NCBI GenBank assembly: GCA_029865965.1
Contig: JARXAJ010000298.1
Span: 36,884-100,883 of the forward strand
Length of the DNA stretch: 64,000 nt
Reading direction: 5' to 3'
From: Aquabacterium sp.
GTDB lineage: Bacteria; Pseudomonadota; Gammaproteobacteria; Burkholderiales; Burkholderiaceae_C
Shown here: in pieces, positions 40,633 through 51,832 of the stretch
Layout of the letters: each line of letters opens with the position of its first letter
How positions within the stretch are numbered: position 1 is the stretch's first letter
The notes under the pieces: model-generated
Seen by the model: the letters and a program-made list of their open reading frames with translations, nothing else
Database searches by the model: none
What the model was told of the DNA's origin: nothing
Translations under genes and position numbers: made by a program

Positions 40633-42989
40633 ACGCACCGATGGAAGCCCGCATGTTCGGCAGCGGCAAGACTGTTCGCCGCATCGAAGACCCCGCACTG
40701 GTCACCGGCCAGGGCCGCTACACCGACGATGAAACCCTGACCGGGCAGACCCACCTGGTCTTCCTGCGCAGCCCCTACGCCCATGCCGACATCACCGGCA
40801 TCGACACCGGCGCCGCGCTGGCCATGCCGGGCGTGGTGGCCATCTACACCGGTGCCGACCTGGCCGCAGCCGGCGTCAAGCCGATGGCTGGCGTGCCCTT
40901 TCCCCGTCCCGACGGCAAGCCCGGCGCCACCGCGCCGCGCCGCGCCCTGGCCCACGGGCGGGTGCGTTTCGTCGGCGAGGCGGTGGCAGTGGTGGTGGCC
41001 GACAGCGTCGACCAAGCGCGCGCTGCGGCCGACGCCATCGTCGTCGACTACAACGAACTGCCGGCGGTGGTGAACGCCTTCGACGCGATGGCCCCTGGCG
41101 CCCCGGCGCTGTGCGATGCCGCGCCCGACAACATCGCCGCCGGCATGGCCCATGGCAATGTGGCCGCCACGGCGGCGGCGTTTGCCGCGGCCGCGCACAC
41201 CGTGTCGGTGGATGTGGACAACCAGCGCCTGGCGCCCAGCCCGATCGAGCCGCGCGCGGTGTCGGCCCGGGTGCCGGCCGACGGCCCTGACGCCGGCCGC
41301 CTGGTGGTGCGCCTGTCCAGCCAGATGCCCACCGCCGTGCGCGGCGGCCTGGCCGACGCCATCCCCGGCCTCAAGCCCGAAGGCGTGCGGGTGCTGGTGG
41401 GCGACGTGGGCGGCGGCTTCGGCATGAAGACCGGCATCTACCCCGAGGACATCGCCATCGGCTATGCCGCCTGGACGCTGAAGCGCCCGGTGAAGTGGTG
41501 CGCCGACCGCATCGATGAGTTTCTGGGTGCGGTGCACGGCCGTGATGTCATCAGCCGGGCCGAACTGGCATTCGACGCCAACGGCAAGGCCCTGGCACTG
41601 CGCGTCAAGGGCTATGCCAACGTGGGCGCCTATGGCACGGCCACCGGCATCGCCATCCAGGTGCTGATCGGCCCCTGGGTGTCGACCAGCATCTACGACA
41701 TCCCGGTTGTCGACGAGCAGTTCGTCGCGGTGCTGACCAACACCACGCCCACTGGCGCCTACCGTGGCGCTGGCCGGCCCGAAGCCATCTACCTGATCGA
41801 GCGGCTGATGGACGCGGCCGCCCGCAAGCTGAAGATGGACCCGGCCGAGCTGCGCCGCCGCAACATGATCCGCCCGGAGCAGATGCCCTACACCAACCCC
41901 ATGGGCCAGGTGTACGACAGCGGCGCCTTTGCGCAGATCCTCGACCAGGGCCTGGCCCTGGCCGACTGGGACGGCTTTGCCGCCCGCCGCGCGCAGAGCG
42001 AAGCTGCCGGCAAGCAGCGTGGCCGCGGCATCGCCACCTTCCTGGAATGGACCGGTGGCAATGCGCTGGTCGAGTCGGTGACCGTCAACATCACCGCCGA
42101 TGGCTTCATCGAGCTGGGCTCGGCCACCCAGGCCATGGGCCAGGGCATCGCCACCAGCTATGCCCAGTTGGCGGTGGATGTGTTCGGCGTGCCGATCGAC
42201 CGCATCCGCGTGCTGCAGGGCGACACCGACCGTGCCAACGGCTTCGGCAGCGCCGGCTCTCGCTCGCTGTTCACCGGTGGCTCGGCCGTCAGCGCCGCGT
42301 CGAAGAAGACGGTGGACGACGCCAAGGGCCTGGCCGCCGAGGCGCTGGAAGCGCCGGCTGCCGATATCGAGTACCTGGCGGGCCGTTTCAACGTGGCCGG
42401 CACCGACCTGGGCATCGGCCTGTTCGAGCTGGCCGCGCGCCAGGTGGGTGGGCGCATCACCGCCACCGACAGCGCCACCGCCTCGGGCCCCACCTGGCCC
42501 AACGGCTGCCATGTCTGTGAAGTGGAACTCGACCCCGCCACCGGCGCGGTGGAAGTGGTGGCCTATGCGTCGGTCAACGACATCGGCCGGGTGGTCAGCC
42601 CCACCATCGTCGAAGGCCAGATCGAAGGCGGCGCAGTGCAGGGCATCGGGCAAGCGCTGTGCGAGCAGGTGTCGTATGACCGCGAAACCGGCCAGCTGCA
42701 GAGCGCCAGCTTCATGGACTACGCCCTGCCGCACGCCGATGGCTTCCTGGGCTTCAAGACGCAGTTCGACACCAGCATCCCGTGCAAGACCAACGCCCTG
42801 GGCGTCAAGGGCGTGGGCGAGCTGGGCACCATCGGCGCCACGCCGGCGGTGGTCAACGCGGTGATCGATGCGCTCGACCATGCCGGCCTGGGCGCTTCGG
42901 CCGAAGCCATCCAGATGCCGGTGACGGCCGAGCGGGTGTGGCGGGCGCTGAACCTGAAGCAGTTCGATCCGTCGCCGTACAAGGCCTGA
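40629..42989 (+). CDS. Xanthine dehydrogenase family molybdopterin-binding subunit (CoxL-like, form II-type AYRGAGR)
   Basis: VRRIEDPALVTGQGRYTDD; GGGFGMKTGIYPEDIAIGYAAW; TGAYRGAGRPEAIYLIERLMD; ATGA overlap with coxS-like gene. Confidence 0.95.
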   Translation: MNAPMEARMFGSGKTVRRIEDPALVTGQGRYTDDETLTGQTHLVFLRSPYAHADITGIDTGAALAMPGVVAIYTGADLAAAGVKPMAGVPFPRPDGKPGATAPRRALAHGRVRFVGEAVAVVVADSVDQARAAADAIVVDYNELPAVVNAFDAMAPGAPALCDAAPDNIAAGMAHGNVAATAAAFAAAAHTVSVDVDNQRLAPSPIEPRAVSARVPADGPDAGRLVVRLSSQMPTAVRGGLADAIPGLKPEGVRVLVGDVGGGFGMKTGIYPEDIAIGYAAWTLKRPVKWCADRIDEFLGAVHGRDVISRAELAFDANGKALALRVKGYANVGAYGTATGIAIQVLIGPWVSTSIYDIPVVDEQFVAVLTNTTPTGAYRGAGRPEAIYLIERLMDAAARKLKMDPAELRRRNMIRPEQMPYTNPMGQVYDSGAFAQILDQGLALADWDGFAARRAQSEAAGKQRGRGIATFLEWTGGNALVESVTVNITADGFIELGSATQAMGQGIATSYAQLAVDVFGVPIDRIRVLQGDTDRANGFGSAGSRSLFTGGSAVSAASKKTVDDAKGLAAEALEAPAADIEYLAGRFNVAGTDLGIGLFELAARQVGGRITATDSATASGPTWPNGCHVCEVELDPATGAVEVVAYASVNDIGRVVSPTIVEGQIEGGAVQGIGQALCEQVSYDRETGQLQSASFMDYALPHADGFLGFKTQFDTSIPCKTNALGVKGVGELGTIGATPAVVNAVIDALDHAGLGASAEAIQMPVTAERVWRALNLKQFDPSPYKA

Positions 42990-43008
42990 TCGACAACTTG
43001 GAACAGCG

Positions 43009-43031
43009 GGGCCCCTTCGGGGGCCTTTTTG
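43009..43031 (+). terminator. Rho-independent terminator downstream of the coxSL-like pair
   Basis: ggccccttcgggggccttttt: GC stem followed by T5 just after the coxL-like stop. Confidence 0.85.
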
Positions 43032-43170
43032 CTTTTGGGTGATGAACACGTTCCGTGCTGCGTTTCGGTTTCTGTCACCCGGACTGCGCCCGTGTCCGCC
43101 ACTGTTCCCATTTCGCCCAAGTTCCAGATCGCCAGGAAACCCGGGGCGGCCTGGCGTTTCCTGGAGAAGT

Positions 43171-44340
43171 TCAGGCCGCCCGCAGGCAATCCACGATCTG
43201 CAGCCGCGCCGCCCGCCAGGCGGGGATGAAGCCACCCACCACCCCCATCGCCAGTGCAAAGGCCAGCGCCTGCCAGGCGATGGTGGGCGTCAGCACGAAG
43301 CGGAAGGCCAGCTCGGCAAAGGTCTGGAAGTTGGTGGTCGACACATCCACCGCCTGCATGGCACTGGCCACTGCCAGCCCCACCACGCCGCCGATGGCCG
43401 ACAGCAGCAGGCTTTCCACCAGAAAGGCCGCCAGCACTGCGCCGCGCCGGAAGCCCAGCGCCCGCAGCGTACCGATCTCGCCGGTGCGCTGCGCCACGGC
43501 GGCGAACATGGTGATCATCGCGCCCACCACCGCGCCGATCGAGAAGATCACCGCCAGGCTCAGGCCCAGGATGTTGATGAAGGTGGCCAGCGCCTCGCTC
43601 TGCTCGGCATAGAAGCGGATCTCGGGCTTGGCCTCCAGCGCCAGCCGCGGGTCGGCCTCGATGCGGGCACGCACCGCGTCGAACTGGCCGCTGTCGGCCA
43701 GCCGAAACACCGTGGTGGCGAATGCCGTGCGGCGGAAGGCCTGCAGCATCTGCTCGACATCGCCCCAGATTTCAGAGTCGAAGCCGCTGCGGCCTGAGTC
43801 ATAGCGGCCCACGATCAGCCAGTCGCGCCCGGCAAAGCGCAGGCTGGCGCCGATGTCGATGCCGGCAAAGCCGCTGGCCGTGCTGCTGCCCACCACGATC
43901 TCGCTGGTGCCGGGGCGGAACATCCGGCCTTCGACGATGCGCACGCCCGGGCGCAGCTGCAGCCCGGTGGCCGACGTGCCGCGCACCGTCACATTGCTGG
44001 GCTTGCCATTGCTGCGCTTGGGCAGGTTGATCAGCACCACCGTTTCGGCGCTGAGCAGCGGGCGGCCCAGCGCATCGGTGGCGATGCCGGGCAGGGTCGA
44101 CAGGACGGCGGCCTGGCGGCGCTCGATGGCGCTGTTGATCTCGGCGCCGGCGCCCTGGCGCAGCACCATCACGTTGTCGGGCTGGCCGGTGGCCACCAGG
44201 GTGCTGCGGATGCCCTCGCTCATCATCAGCACGGTGGCGAAGACATACACCACCAGCGCCATGCCGCCGGCCGTCAGCACCGTGGTGACGCGCCGCACCC
44301 ACAGGTTGCGGGCGATGTAGCGCAGCGGCACCGCTTTCAA
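43171..44340 (-). CDS. ABC transporter permease (FtsX/MacB-like)
   Basis: MKAVPLRYIARNLWVRRVTTVLTAGGMALVVYVFATVLMMSEGI; C-terminal FtsX domain with EIGTLRALGFRRGAVLAAFLVESLLLS. Confidence 0.93.
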   Translation of the reverse strand: MKAVPLRYIARNLWVRRVTTVLTAGGMALVVYVFATVLMMSEGIRSTLVATGQPDNVMVLRQGAGAEINSAIERRQAAVLSTLPGIATDALGRPLLSAETVVLINLPKRSNGKPSNVTVRGTSATGLQLRPGVRIVEGRMFRPGTSEIVVGSSTASGFAGIDIGASLRFAGRDWLIVGRYDSGRSGFDSEIWGDVEQMLQAFRRTAFATTVFRLADSGQFDAVRARIEADPRLALEAKPEIRFYAEQSEALATFINILGLSLAVIFSIGAVVGAMITMFAAVAQRTGEIGTLRALGFRRGAVLAAFLVESLLLSAIGGVVGLAVASAMQAVDVSTTNFQTFAELAFRFVLTPTIAWQALAFALAMGVVGGFIPAWRAARLQIVDCLRAA

Positions 44341-44364
44341 TGCCGCCCCTCGGCCCGCATGCCG

Positions 44365-45522
44365 TCAGCCCACATGGCGCAAGCCGTTGACGATGTCGAT
44401 GCGGCCCATGCGCCAGGCCGGCCAGGCGGCGGCAACCAGGCCGACGACCAGCGCCGCCACCAATTGCAGGGCCATCGTCAACGTCGACACCTGGAAGATC
44501 GGGAACAGCGTGCCCGCCGCGCTGCGGAAGGCCGCTGCCAGCGGCCAGGTCAGCAGCAAGCCGGCCACACCGCCGATGGCGGCGATCAGCAGGCTTTCAC
44601 CCAGTAGTAGCCGCACCACGAAGCCGGGCGGGAAGCCCAGCGCCTTCAGCGTGGCGTACTCGGCCAGCCGCTCGCGGGCGGTCATGGTCATGGTGTTGGC
44701 CATCACCGCCATGATGATGACCACGATGATCAGGCTCACCGCCTGCACCGCCACCAGGATGGCCTCGCTCATCGACACGAAGCTGAGCTGGAAGGCGGCT
44801 TCGGTCTCGGTCATGGTCTCGGCCAGCGAGTTGGCGAACTGCCGGTCGATGCGCTGGCCCACGGCCGCCGCGTTGGCCGGCTCGTCGATGCCGACGATGT
44901 AGACGCCCACCACATTGCCGCGCCCGGGCGAGCGCTGGCGCACGCTTTCATTGATGTAGGCCCAGTGCATCAGCATCTGGCTCTCGTCGGTCTTGGCGTC
45001 GGCGCCGTCCCAGATGCCGCGCAGCGTGAAGGTCCAGGTGCCCGGGTAGAAGGTGCCGCGCAGGGGGATCTGGTCGCCCACCTTCCAGCCGAACTTGTCC
45101 GCCAGCTTGCGGCCCACCAGCACGCCCTGCCGGTCGCGCAGAAAGGCCAGGCGCTCGGCATCGGGAATCTTGTATTCGGGGTACAGCGGCAGGTAGGTGG
45201 CTGCGTCCACCGCAAACTGCGGGAAGAAGTTGCGCTCGGTGATGTAGACGCCGCCGAACCAGTTCGACCAGCTGATCTGGCGCACGCCCTCCACCGCGCG
45301 CAGGCGTTGGGCATAGTTCAGCGGCAGCGGGAAGGTCAGCGAGATGTTGCTGCGCACGATCAGCCTGGTGCTGCTGCTGCCTTCCACGCCGGCATACCAG
45401 GCATCGACGATGGTGCGCAGCAGGCCGAAGGCGCAGATCGCCACCACCAGGCCCAGCACCGTCAGGCCGGTGCGCAGCTTGTGGCGGAAGGCGTTCTTCA
45501 GCAGCAGGCGGAACAGGAACAT
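44365..45522 (-). CDS. ABC transporter permease (FtsX/MacB-like)
   Basis: [65 protein letters not shown]. Confidence 0.93.
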   Translation of the reverse strand: MFLFRLLLKNAFRHKLRTGLTVLGLVVAICAFGLLRTIVDAWYAGVEGSSSTRLIVRSNISLTFPLPLNYAQRLRAVEGVRQISWSNWFGGVYITERNFFPQFAVDAATYLPLYPEYKIPDAERLAFLRDRQGVLVGRKLADKFGWKVGDQIPLRGTFYPGTWTFTLRGIWDGADAKTDESQMLMHWAYINESVRQRSPGRGNVVGVYIVGIDEPANAAAVGQRIDRQFANSLAETMTETEAAFQLSFVSMSEAILVAVQAVSLIIVVIIMAVMANTMTMTARERLAEYATLKALGFPPGFVVRLLLGESLLIAAIGGVAGLLLTWPLAAAFRSAAGTLFPIFQVSTLTMALQLVAALVVGLVAAAWPAWRMGRIDIVNGLRHVG

Positions 45523-45605
45523 GTCAGCGCCGCCCGGCCGCCAGCAGACGCTGGCGCGCGCCCCCGGGGGGAAGCGGGCGGAGTGCGCGTGGGGGCATCG
45601 CCATC

Positions 45606-46304
45606 TCAAGCCGGCTGGTCATCGACCAGCACGCCTTTCTCCAGGTGCACGATGCGTCCCGCCCGGGCTGCGGCCTTGGGGTCGTGCGTCACCATCACGA
45701 TGGTCTTGCCCAGTTGCTGCACCAGCGCGTCCAGCAGGCCCAGCACTTCTTCGCCGGTGCTGCGGTCCAGGTCGCCGGTGGGCTCGTCGGCGACGATCAG
45801 TGCCGGGTCGGTCACCAGGGCGCGGGCGATGGCCACCCGCTGCTGCTGGCCGCCCGACAGCTCGTTGGGGTAGTGGTCGGCGCGGTCGTTCAGCCCCACC
45901 AGGTTCAGCACCTGGGCCACGCGCTGGTGCCGCTCCCGCGACGACAGGTCGGTCAGCAGCAACGGCAGTTCCACATTGTCGAAGGCGCTCAGCACCGGCA
46001 GCAGGTTGTAGAACTGGAAGATGAAGCCGACGTTGGCCGCGCGCCAGTCGGCCAGCGCGCCTTCGCCCAGGCGGGCGATGTCGACGCCGGCAATCTGGAT
46101 GCTGCCGCTGCTGGGCTTGTCGATGCCGGCAATCAGGTTCAACAGCGTGCTCTTGCCCGAGCCGCTGGGGCCCATCAGCGCGACGAACTCGCCCTGCATC
46201 ACGTCGAGCTCGATGTCCAGCAGCACGGGAATCGCCTGTCCGCCACGCACATAGCCCTTGCGCAGGTGGCTGATGCGGATGAGGGGGGGCTGGCCCGCTG
46301 TCAT
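45606..46304 (-). CDS. ABC transporter ATP-binding protein (LolD/MacB-type)
   Basis: [16 protein letters not shown] Walker [16 protein letters not shown] signature; [12 protein letters not shown] Walker B. Confidence 0.96.
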   Translation of the reverse strand: MTAGQPPLIRISHLRKGYVRGGQAIPVLLDIELDVMQGEFVALMGPSGSGKSTLLNLIAGIDKPSSGSIQIAGVDIARLGEGALADWRAANVGFIFQFYNLLPVLSAFDNVELPLLLTDLSSRERHQRVAQVLNLVGLNDRADHYPNELSGGQQQRVAIARALVTDPALIVADEPTGDLDRSTGEEVLGLLDALVQQLGKTIVMVTHDPKAAARAGRIVHLEKGVLVDDQPA

Positions 46305-47593
46305 TTCGCCGTGACCGTCACCAAGGCGCCAGCCGCCAGCTTGTCGCCCGGCGCCAGCACCACCCGATCGCCGGATTTCAGCGTGCTGCCGGTCACCTCC
46401 TGCAGGTCGCCGATCTGGCGGCCCAGCGTCACCGGCACCTGCTCCACCGTCTCGCCCGTCAGCCGAAAGACCACCGGCTTGCCATCACGCTGCGCCACCG
46501 CCTTGGGGTTCAGCGCGATCACCGGCTTCTGGTCGTCGGCGGTGGCCGGGCGCGACAGGAAGCTGACCTTGGCGCTCATCTCCGGCAGGATGCGGGCATC
46601 CAGCGCCTCGAAGCGGATCTTGGTCATCACCGTGGCCTTGGCCCGGTCGACCGTGGGCACGATGCGCGACACATTGCCGCGCAGGCGAAGCTCGGGTAGC
46701 GCATCCAGCGTGATCTCCACCGGCTGCTCGGGCTTGATCCGGGCCACGTTGCTCTCGCTGACATCGGCCTCCACCTCCAGCGTGCGCAGGTCGGCCATGG
46801 TCACCACTGCGCCCGACGTGCCGCTGGCGCTGGAGAACGGCGTGATCATGTCGCCCACGTTGGCGTTCTTCACCAGCACCACGCCGTCGAACGGCGCGCG
46901 GATCTCGGTGTTGGCCTGGTTTACCTGCTGCACCCGCACCTGGGCCTGGCTCTGGGCGATGCCGGCCTGGGCGGTGGTGATGGCCGCCTGCTGGGTGGCC
47001 AGCGCAGACCGCGCCACCGCCAGGCGGCGGTTGGCAGCGTCCACCGCCTGGGCCGAGATGAAGCCCTGGCCCTGCAGGGCCTGCTGGCGCTGCAGTTCCA
47101 CCTCGGCATTGGCCAGCTCGGCACGGGCCTGGCCCAGCGCGGCCTCGGCCTGGGCGCGCGCGGCCTGGGCCTGCGCCACGCCGGCCTGCGTGGCGGCGAT
47201 GGCAGCCTGCACGTCGCTGGCGTCCAGCCGGCCGATCAGGTCGCCCTGCTTGACCAGGCTGCCCTCGCGCACGTTCAGCTCGACCAGCCGGCCGGTGCCC
47301 TTGCTGGCCACCGCCGCGCGGCGCTGGGCCACCACATAGCCCGAGGCGGTGAGCTCGGCGTACTGCTGCGACGGATAGGCCGCCAGCACCGCAGTGGTCT
47401 GCACAGGCGTCTTGCGCGGCAGCAGCGCCAAGCCTGCGGCCGCGCCGACCACCGCCACACCCAGCACCCAGGGCCAGCGCCGCCGGCGGCGCTGCAGCGG
47501 CGCGGCGGTGCGGTCGATGCGCAGGGCAGCCTGGTTGAGCGCCGGGTTGGCAGGGTTGGGGGGGGTGGTGGGAAGAGCGGGCGCGTCGGCCAT
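46301..47593 (-). CDS. RND/MacA-type periplasmic adaptor (membrane fusion) subunit
   Basis: N-terminal TM WPWVLGVAVVGAAAGLALL; lipoyl/hairpin region GTGRLVELNVREGSLVKQGDLIGRLDASD; ATGA overlap with the ATPase gene. Confidence 0.93.
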   Translation of the reverse strand: MADAPALPTTPPNPANPALNQAALRIDRTAAPLQRRRRRWPWVLGVAVVGAAAGLALLPRKTPVQTTAVLAAYPSQQYAELTASGYVVAQRRAAVASKGTGRLVELNVREGSLVKQGDLIGRLDASDVQAAIAATQAGVAQAQAARAQAEAALGQARAELANAEVELQRQQALQGQGFISAQAVDAANRRLAVARSALATQQAAITTAQAGIAQSQAQVRVQQVNQANTEIRAPFDGVVLVKNANVGDMITPFSSASGTSGAVVTMADLRTLEVEADVSESNVARIKPEQPVEITLDALPELRLRGNVSRIVPTVDRAKATVMTKIRFEALDARILPEMSAKVSFLSRPATADDQKPVIALNPKAVAQRDGKPVVFRLTGETVEQVPVTLGRQIGDLQEVTGSTLKSGDRVVLAPGDKLAAGALVTVTAK

Positions 47594-47855
47594 GGGCAGG
47601 GGGAGCAAGCAGGTGCAGGGTCTGGATGCGCCTGAGCATGCCATGGGCGGCCACCCGGGCCGCTGCCCGGGGTCATGGCCGGCGGCGCCGGCATGGGCGC
47701 GACTTGCCAGCGCCGCTGGCCCTTGAAACCGGGCGCCGCACCCCAAATTGCGATGCGCCAGGCGGCGGCGGGCGCCGCCGCCCACTTGCCGCCCAATTGC
47801 TGTCCAACTGCCGCCCAATTGCCGAACTTTTGTCGAACAACACCGAGACCGATCC

Positions 47856-49748
47856 ATGACCAAGCAAACCCACGCCTTCCAGGCCGAAGTCAAGCAGATC
47901 CTGCACCTCGTCACCCACTCGCTCTACAGCAACAAGGAAATCTTCCTGCGTGAGCTGGTCAGCAACGCCAGCGACGCCTGCGACAAGCTGCGCTTCGAGG
48001 CGCTGGACAACAACGCGCTGTATGAAGACCAGCCCAACCTGGAAGTGCGGGTGTTGTTCGACGCCGACGCCAAGACCATCACCATCCGCGACAACGGCAT
48101 CGGCATGAGCGCCGAGGAAGCCGCGTCGCACCTGGGCACCATCGCCAAGAGCGGCACGCGGGAGTTCATGGCCAAGCTCGAGGGCGACCAGAAGAAGGAC
48201 GCCAACCTGATCGGCCAGTTCGGCGTGGGTTTCTACTCAGGCTTCATCGTGGCCGACCGCATCACCGTGGACACCCGCCGCGCCGGCGCGCCCGAGACCG
48301 ACGGCGTGCGCTGGTCCAGCGAGGGCACCGGCGACTACGAGCTGGAGACCATCACCCGCGCCACCCGCGGCACCGATGTGATCCTGCACCTGCGCGACGA
48401 AGAGAGCGAGTTCCTCAGCACCTGGAAGCTGAAGTCGATCATCAGCAAGTACAGCGACCACATCAGCCTGCCGATCCTGATGCAGAAGGAAGAGTGGGAC
48501 CAGGAGTCCAGCAAGCAGGTCAAGAACGATGACTGGGAGACGGTGAACAAGGCTGCCGCGCTGTGGGCGCGCAGCAAGAGCGACATCACCGACACCGAGT
48601 ACCAGGATTTCTACAAGCAGATCAGCTACGACCAGGAGCCGCCGCTGGCCTACACCCACAACCGGGTGGAAGGCCGCAGCGAGTACACCCAGCTGCTGTA
48701 TGTGCCGGCCAAGGCGCCGATGGACATGTGGAACCGCGACAAGCGCGGCGGTGTGAAGCTGTATGTCAAGCGCGTATTCATCATGGACGACGCCGAGGCG
48801 CTGATGCCGGTGTACCTGCGCTTCGTCAAGGGCGTGATCGACTCGGCCGACCTGCCGCTGAACGTCAGCCGCGAGCTGCTGCAGGAAAGCCGCGACGTCA
48901 AGGCCATCCGCGAGGGCAGCACCAAGCGTGTGCTGGGCATGCTGGAGAGCCTGGCCGACAGCGACGACGCGGACGAGCGTGCCAAGTACCTGAAGTTCTG
49001 GGGCGAGTTCGGCGCGGTGCTCAAGGAAGGCATCGGCGAAGACTTCGCCAACCGCGAACGCCTGGCCAAGCTGTTCCGCTTTGCCAGCACCCAGGCCGAT
49101 GAAGGCGTGTCCTTTGCCGACTACGTGGGCCGCATGAAGGACGGCCAGGAGCACATCTACATCATCACCGGTGACAGCCTGGCCGGCGCCAAGGCCAGCC
49201 CGCAGCTGGAGATCTTCAAGAAGAAGGGCATCGAGGTGCTGCTGCTCACCGACCGCGTCGACGAGTGGATGCTGAGCCACCTGTATGAATTCGAAGGCAA
49301 GCAGCTGCAGAGCGTGGCCAAGGGTGCGGTCGACCTGGACAAGCTGCTCGACGACGACGAGAAGAAGGCCGCCGAAGCCGTGGCCGAAGGCTTCAAGCCC
49401 ACGCTGGACAAGCTGAAGGCGGCGCTGGCCGACCGTGCCAAGGACGTGCGCGTCACCACCCGGCTGGTCGATTCACCCGCCTGCCTGGTGGCCGAAGAAG
49501 GCGACATGAGCGGCCACCTGGCCCGCATGCTCAAGCAGGCCGGCCAGGCGGCACCCAAGAGCCAGCCGATCCTGGAAGTGAACGCCGAGCATGCGCTGGT
49601 CAAGCGCATGGCGGGCCTGGCCGACGACGGCGACCGCTTCGACGACCTGGCCCACATCCTGTTCGACCAGGCGTTGCTGGCCGAGGGCGGCCAGCTGGAA
49701 GACCCGGCGGCCTATGTGGCGCGGGTGACCAAGCTGTTGAGCGCCTGA
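47856..49748 (+). CDS. htpG: Molecular chaperone Hsp90
   Basis: [65 protein letters not shown]. Confidence 0.98.
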   Translation: MTKQTHAFQAEVKQILHLVTHSLYSNKEIFLRELVSNASDACDKLRFEALDNNALYEDQPNLEVRVLFDADAKTITIRDNGIGMSAEEAASHLGTIAKSGTREFMAKLEGDQKKDANLIGQFGVGFYSGFIVADRITVDTRRAGAPETDGVRWSSEGTGDYELETITRATRGTDVILHLRDEESEFLSTWKLKSIISKYSDHISLPILMQKEEWDQESSKQVKNDDWETVNKAAALWARSKSDITDTEYQDFYKQISYDQEPPLAYTHNRVEGRSEYTQLLYVPAKAPMDMWNRDKRGGVKLYVKRVFIMDDAEALMPVYLRFVKGVIDSADLPLNVSRELLQESRDVKAIREGSTKRVLGMLESLADSDDADERAKYLKFWGEFGAVLKEGIGEDFANRERLAKLFRFASTQADEGVSFADYVGRMKDGQEHIYIITGDSLAGAKASPQLEIFKKKGIEVLLLTDRVDEWMLSHLYEFEGKQLQSVAKGAVDLDKLLDDDEKKAAEAVAEGFKPTLDKLKAALADRAKDVRVTTRLVDSPACLVAEEGDMSGHLARMLKQAGQAAPKSQPILEVNAEHALVKRMAGLADDGDRFDDLAHILFDQALLAEGGQLEDPAAYVARVTKLLSA

Positions 49749-49779
49749 GCACGGCCGGGCCGTTGGGCCTGGCGCGGGG

Positions 49780-50892
49780 TCAATCGGCCCAGTCCAGGTC
49801 CAGCGGTGGCTCGGCCATCGCCTCGATCTGCTCGCGCAGCTGCACCGTCTGCTGGCTCCAGTAGTTGGGCGTGCCGAACCACGGGAAGGCGGCGGGGAAG
49901 GCCGGGTCCGTCCAGCGTTCTGCCAGCCAGGCGCTGTGGTGCACCATGCGCAAGGTGCGCAGCGGCTCGATCAGGGCCAGCTCGCGCAGGTCGAACCGGC
50001 GGAACTGGCGGTACCCCTGCAGCACAGCGGCTAGCTGGCTGCGCATCGCCTCCCGGCTGCCCGACAGCAGCATCCACAGGTCTTGCACCGCCGGGCCGGT
50101 GGCGGCGTCGTCCAGGTCGACGATGTGCGGCCCGCCGGCGTCTCCTTCGTCCCGCCACAGGATGTTGCCCGGGTGGCAGTCGCCATGCAGGCGCAGCATG
50201 CTGGCAGGCACCGCGGCCATGGCCGCATCCACCATGGCCAGCGCCTGCTGGCAGGTGCTGCGCCAGGCACCCAGCTGGGCCGGGCCGATGCAGTCTTGCG
50301 CCAGCAGCCGAGCCAGGGCCTGGTGGCCGAAGGTGTCGGCGTCCAGCCGGCGGCGGTGCACAAACGGCTGCTGCGCGCCCACCGCATGCAGCCGGCCGAT
50401 GAAGCGGCCCAGCCAGCGTAGGGTGTCGGGTTGGTCCAGCTCAGGGCCATGGCCGGCGCGGCGCGGGTACACCGCCAGGCGGAACGGCTGGCCGCCGATG
50501 TCGGCAAACGCCAGCGTGGCGCCCGCCCCGTTGCCGGCAGGATCTCCCGAAAGAGGCAGTGGTGCAACCACCGGCACCTCGGCGCCGTGCAGTTCGGCGG
50601 CAAAGGCGTGCTCCTCGGCGATCTGGGCGTCGGTCCAGCGGCCCGGGCGGTAGAACTTGGCCACCACCGCACCGCCGTCTTCCAGCATCACCTGGAACAC
50701 CCGGTTCTCATAACTGTTGAGCTGCAGCAGCCGCCCGTCGCCGCGCTGGCCCACGGCGTCCAGCGCGTCCAGCACGGCCTGCGGTGTCAGATGGTCGAAG
50801 GGGTGGCCGCTGGCGGCAGCCGATGCGCCGCCGGTGCCGATGCCGGGCTCAGTGCTTGAAGGGCTGCTGCTGCCGGGGTGGTGCGGGGTCAT
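49780..50892 (-). CDS. Serine/threonine protein kinase, SrkA/YihE family
   Basis: LLQLNSYENRVFQVMLEDG; RLHGDCHPGNILWRDEG; HIVDLDDAATGPAVQDLWMLLSG. Confidence 0.9.
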   Translation of the reverse strand: MTPHHPGSSSPSSTEPGIGTGGASAAASGHPFDHLTPQAVLDALDAVGQRGDGRLLQLNSYENRVFQVMLEDGGAVVAKFYRPGRWTDAQIAEEHAFAAELHGAEVPVVAPLPLSGDPAGNGAGATLAFADIGGQPFRLAVYPRRAGHGPELDQPDTLRWLGRFIGRLHAVGAQQPFVHRRRLDADTFGHQALARLLAQDCIGPAQLGAWRSTCQQALAMVDAAMAAVPASMLRLHGDCHPGNILWRDEGDAGGPHIVDLDDAATGPAVQDLWMLLSGSREAMRSQLAAVLQGYRQFRRFDLRELALIEPLRTLRMVHHSAWLAERWTDPAFPAAFPWFGTPNYWSQQTVQLREQIEAMAEPPLDLDWAD

Positions 50893-51652
50893 CCACCACC
50901 ATACCAGCCGGCACCAGGTCGGCTTCGGCCATGGCGCGCACGTCGTGCATATCGCGGGCTTCATGCGTCTCACGCCACTCGCCAGGGCCCGAGTCCAGCT
51001 CGCGACGCGCGCCTGAGGAAAAGAACGAGTCGTGGAAGCTCATCGAGTCTTGCCAGAGCGTGCTGCGCTCACGCCGGCGCGAGGAGCCCGCCGCCCCGGG
51101 CGCCGCCCCCGGCATCGATGCCGCGCCCTGCGCCGGCTGCGGCCCGCGTGAGGCGTTGTTGCCCATCGGCACCAGCAGCTGCAGTTCGGGGATCGACGGC
51201 AGGTGGTCGGCCGGGCATCGCAGGTAGCGCACCCGGCAGGCCGCCAGCACCGCCTGCTTGATGCGGGTGGACCGGCCCGGCGGGCCGCCGCGGTCGTAGC
51301 TCAGGTCGATGGCTGCCAGCACCCGCCCGTTGGCGCTGCAGACTGCAAATGCAACATGGTTGGCGCCCAGCAGATCGAACCAGTAGCGCACCGCCTTCGG
51401 ATCAGCCGGCTGGCAGAAGCGCACCAGCGGCAACTTGGCCAGCACCGTGTGGTGGGGCAGGGCGTCGCGCAGCTGGCGGTACACCCGGCGTTCGTCGGCG
51501 GTGAACACCGGCCGTGGCAGCAGGTCCCATTCCACCGGCAACTGCGGCGGGCCCGCCGGCCGGCGCAAGGCCTGCAGCAGCCACAACACAGTCAGCGTGG
51601 CGAGAACCGCCAGCGCCGCAGTGGCAATGAACCAGGGAAGGTACTGCTGCAT
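50849..51652 (-). CDS. Membrane-anchored DUF2726-like protein
   Basis: N-terminal TM MQQYLPWFIATAALAVLATLTVLWLL; LLPRPVFTADERRVYRQLRDALPHHTVLAKLPLVRFCQP...KAVRYWFDLLGANHVAFAVC. Confidence 0.75.
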   Translation of the reverse strand: MQQYLPWFIATAALAVLATLTVLWLLQALRRPAGPPQLPVEWDLLPRPVFTADERRVYRQLRDALPHHTVLAKLPLVRFCQPADPKAVRYWFDLLGANHVAFAVCSANGRVLAAIDLSYDRGGPPGRSTRIKQAVLAACRVRYLRCPADHLPSIPELQLLVPMGNNASRGPQPAQGAASMPGAAPGAAGSSRRRERSTLWQDSMSFHDSFFSSGARRELDSGPGEWRETHEARDMHDVRAMAEADLVPAGMVVDDPAPPRQQQPFKH

Positions 51653-51832
51653 GGAGCCTGCGGACAGGTTGGAGTGCGGCGGGGCTGCAGATACAACCCA
51701 TTGCAAAAGGCGAAAAAAGCGTGAATCCGATAGTACATGTCCGCAGCGGCGGTTCAGCACCACTGTTCGGGTGGTTCAGGGCCTGGTGTGGCCCGCAATT
51801 CGGGGGCCGGGCTGGCGGACGGCGGGCGGCCG

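Noticed and set aside
40569-43259. 896 aa minus-strand ORF opposite the coxL-like gene
   Set aside because: Antisense artefact of GC-rich codon usage; the plus-strand protein carries all molybdenum hydroxylase motifs.
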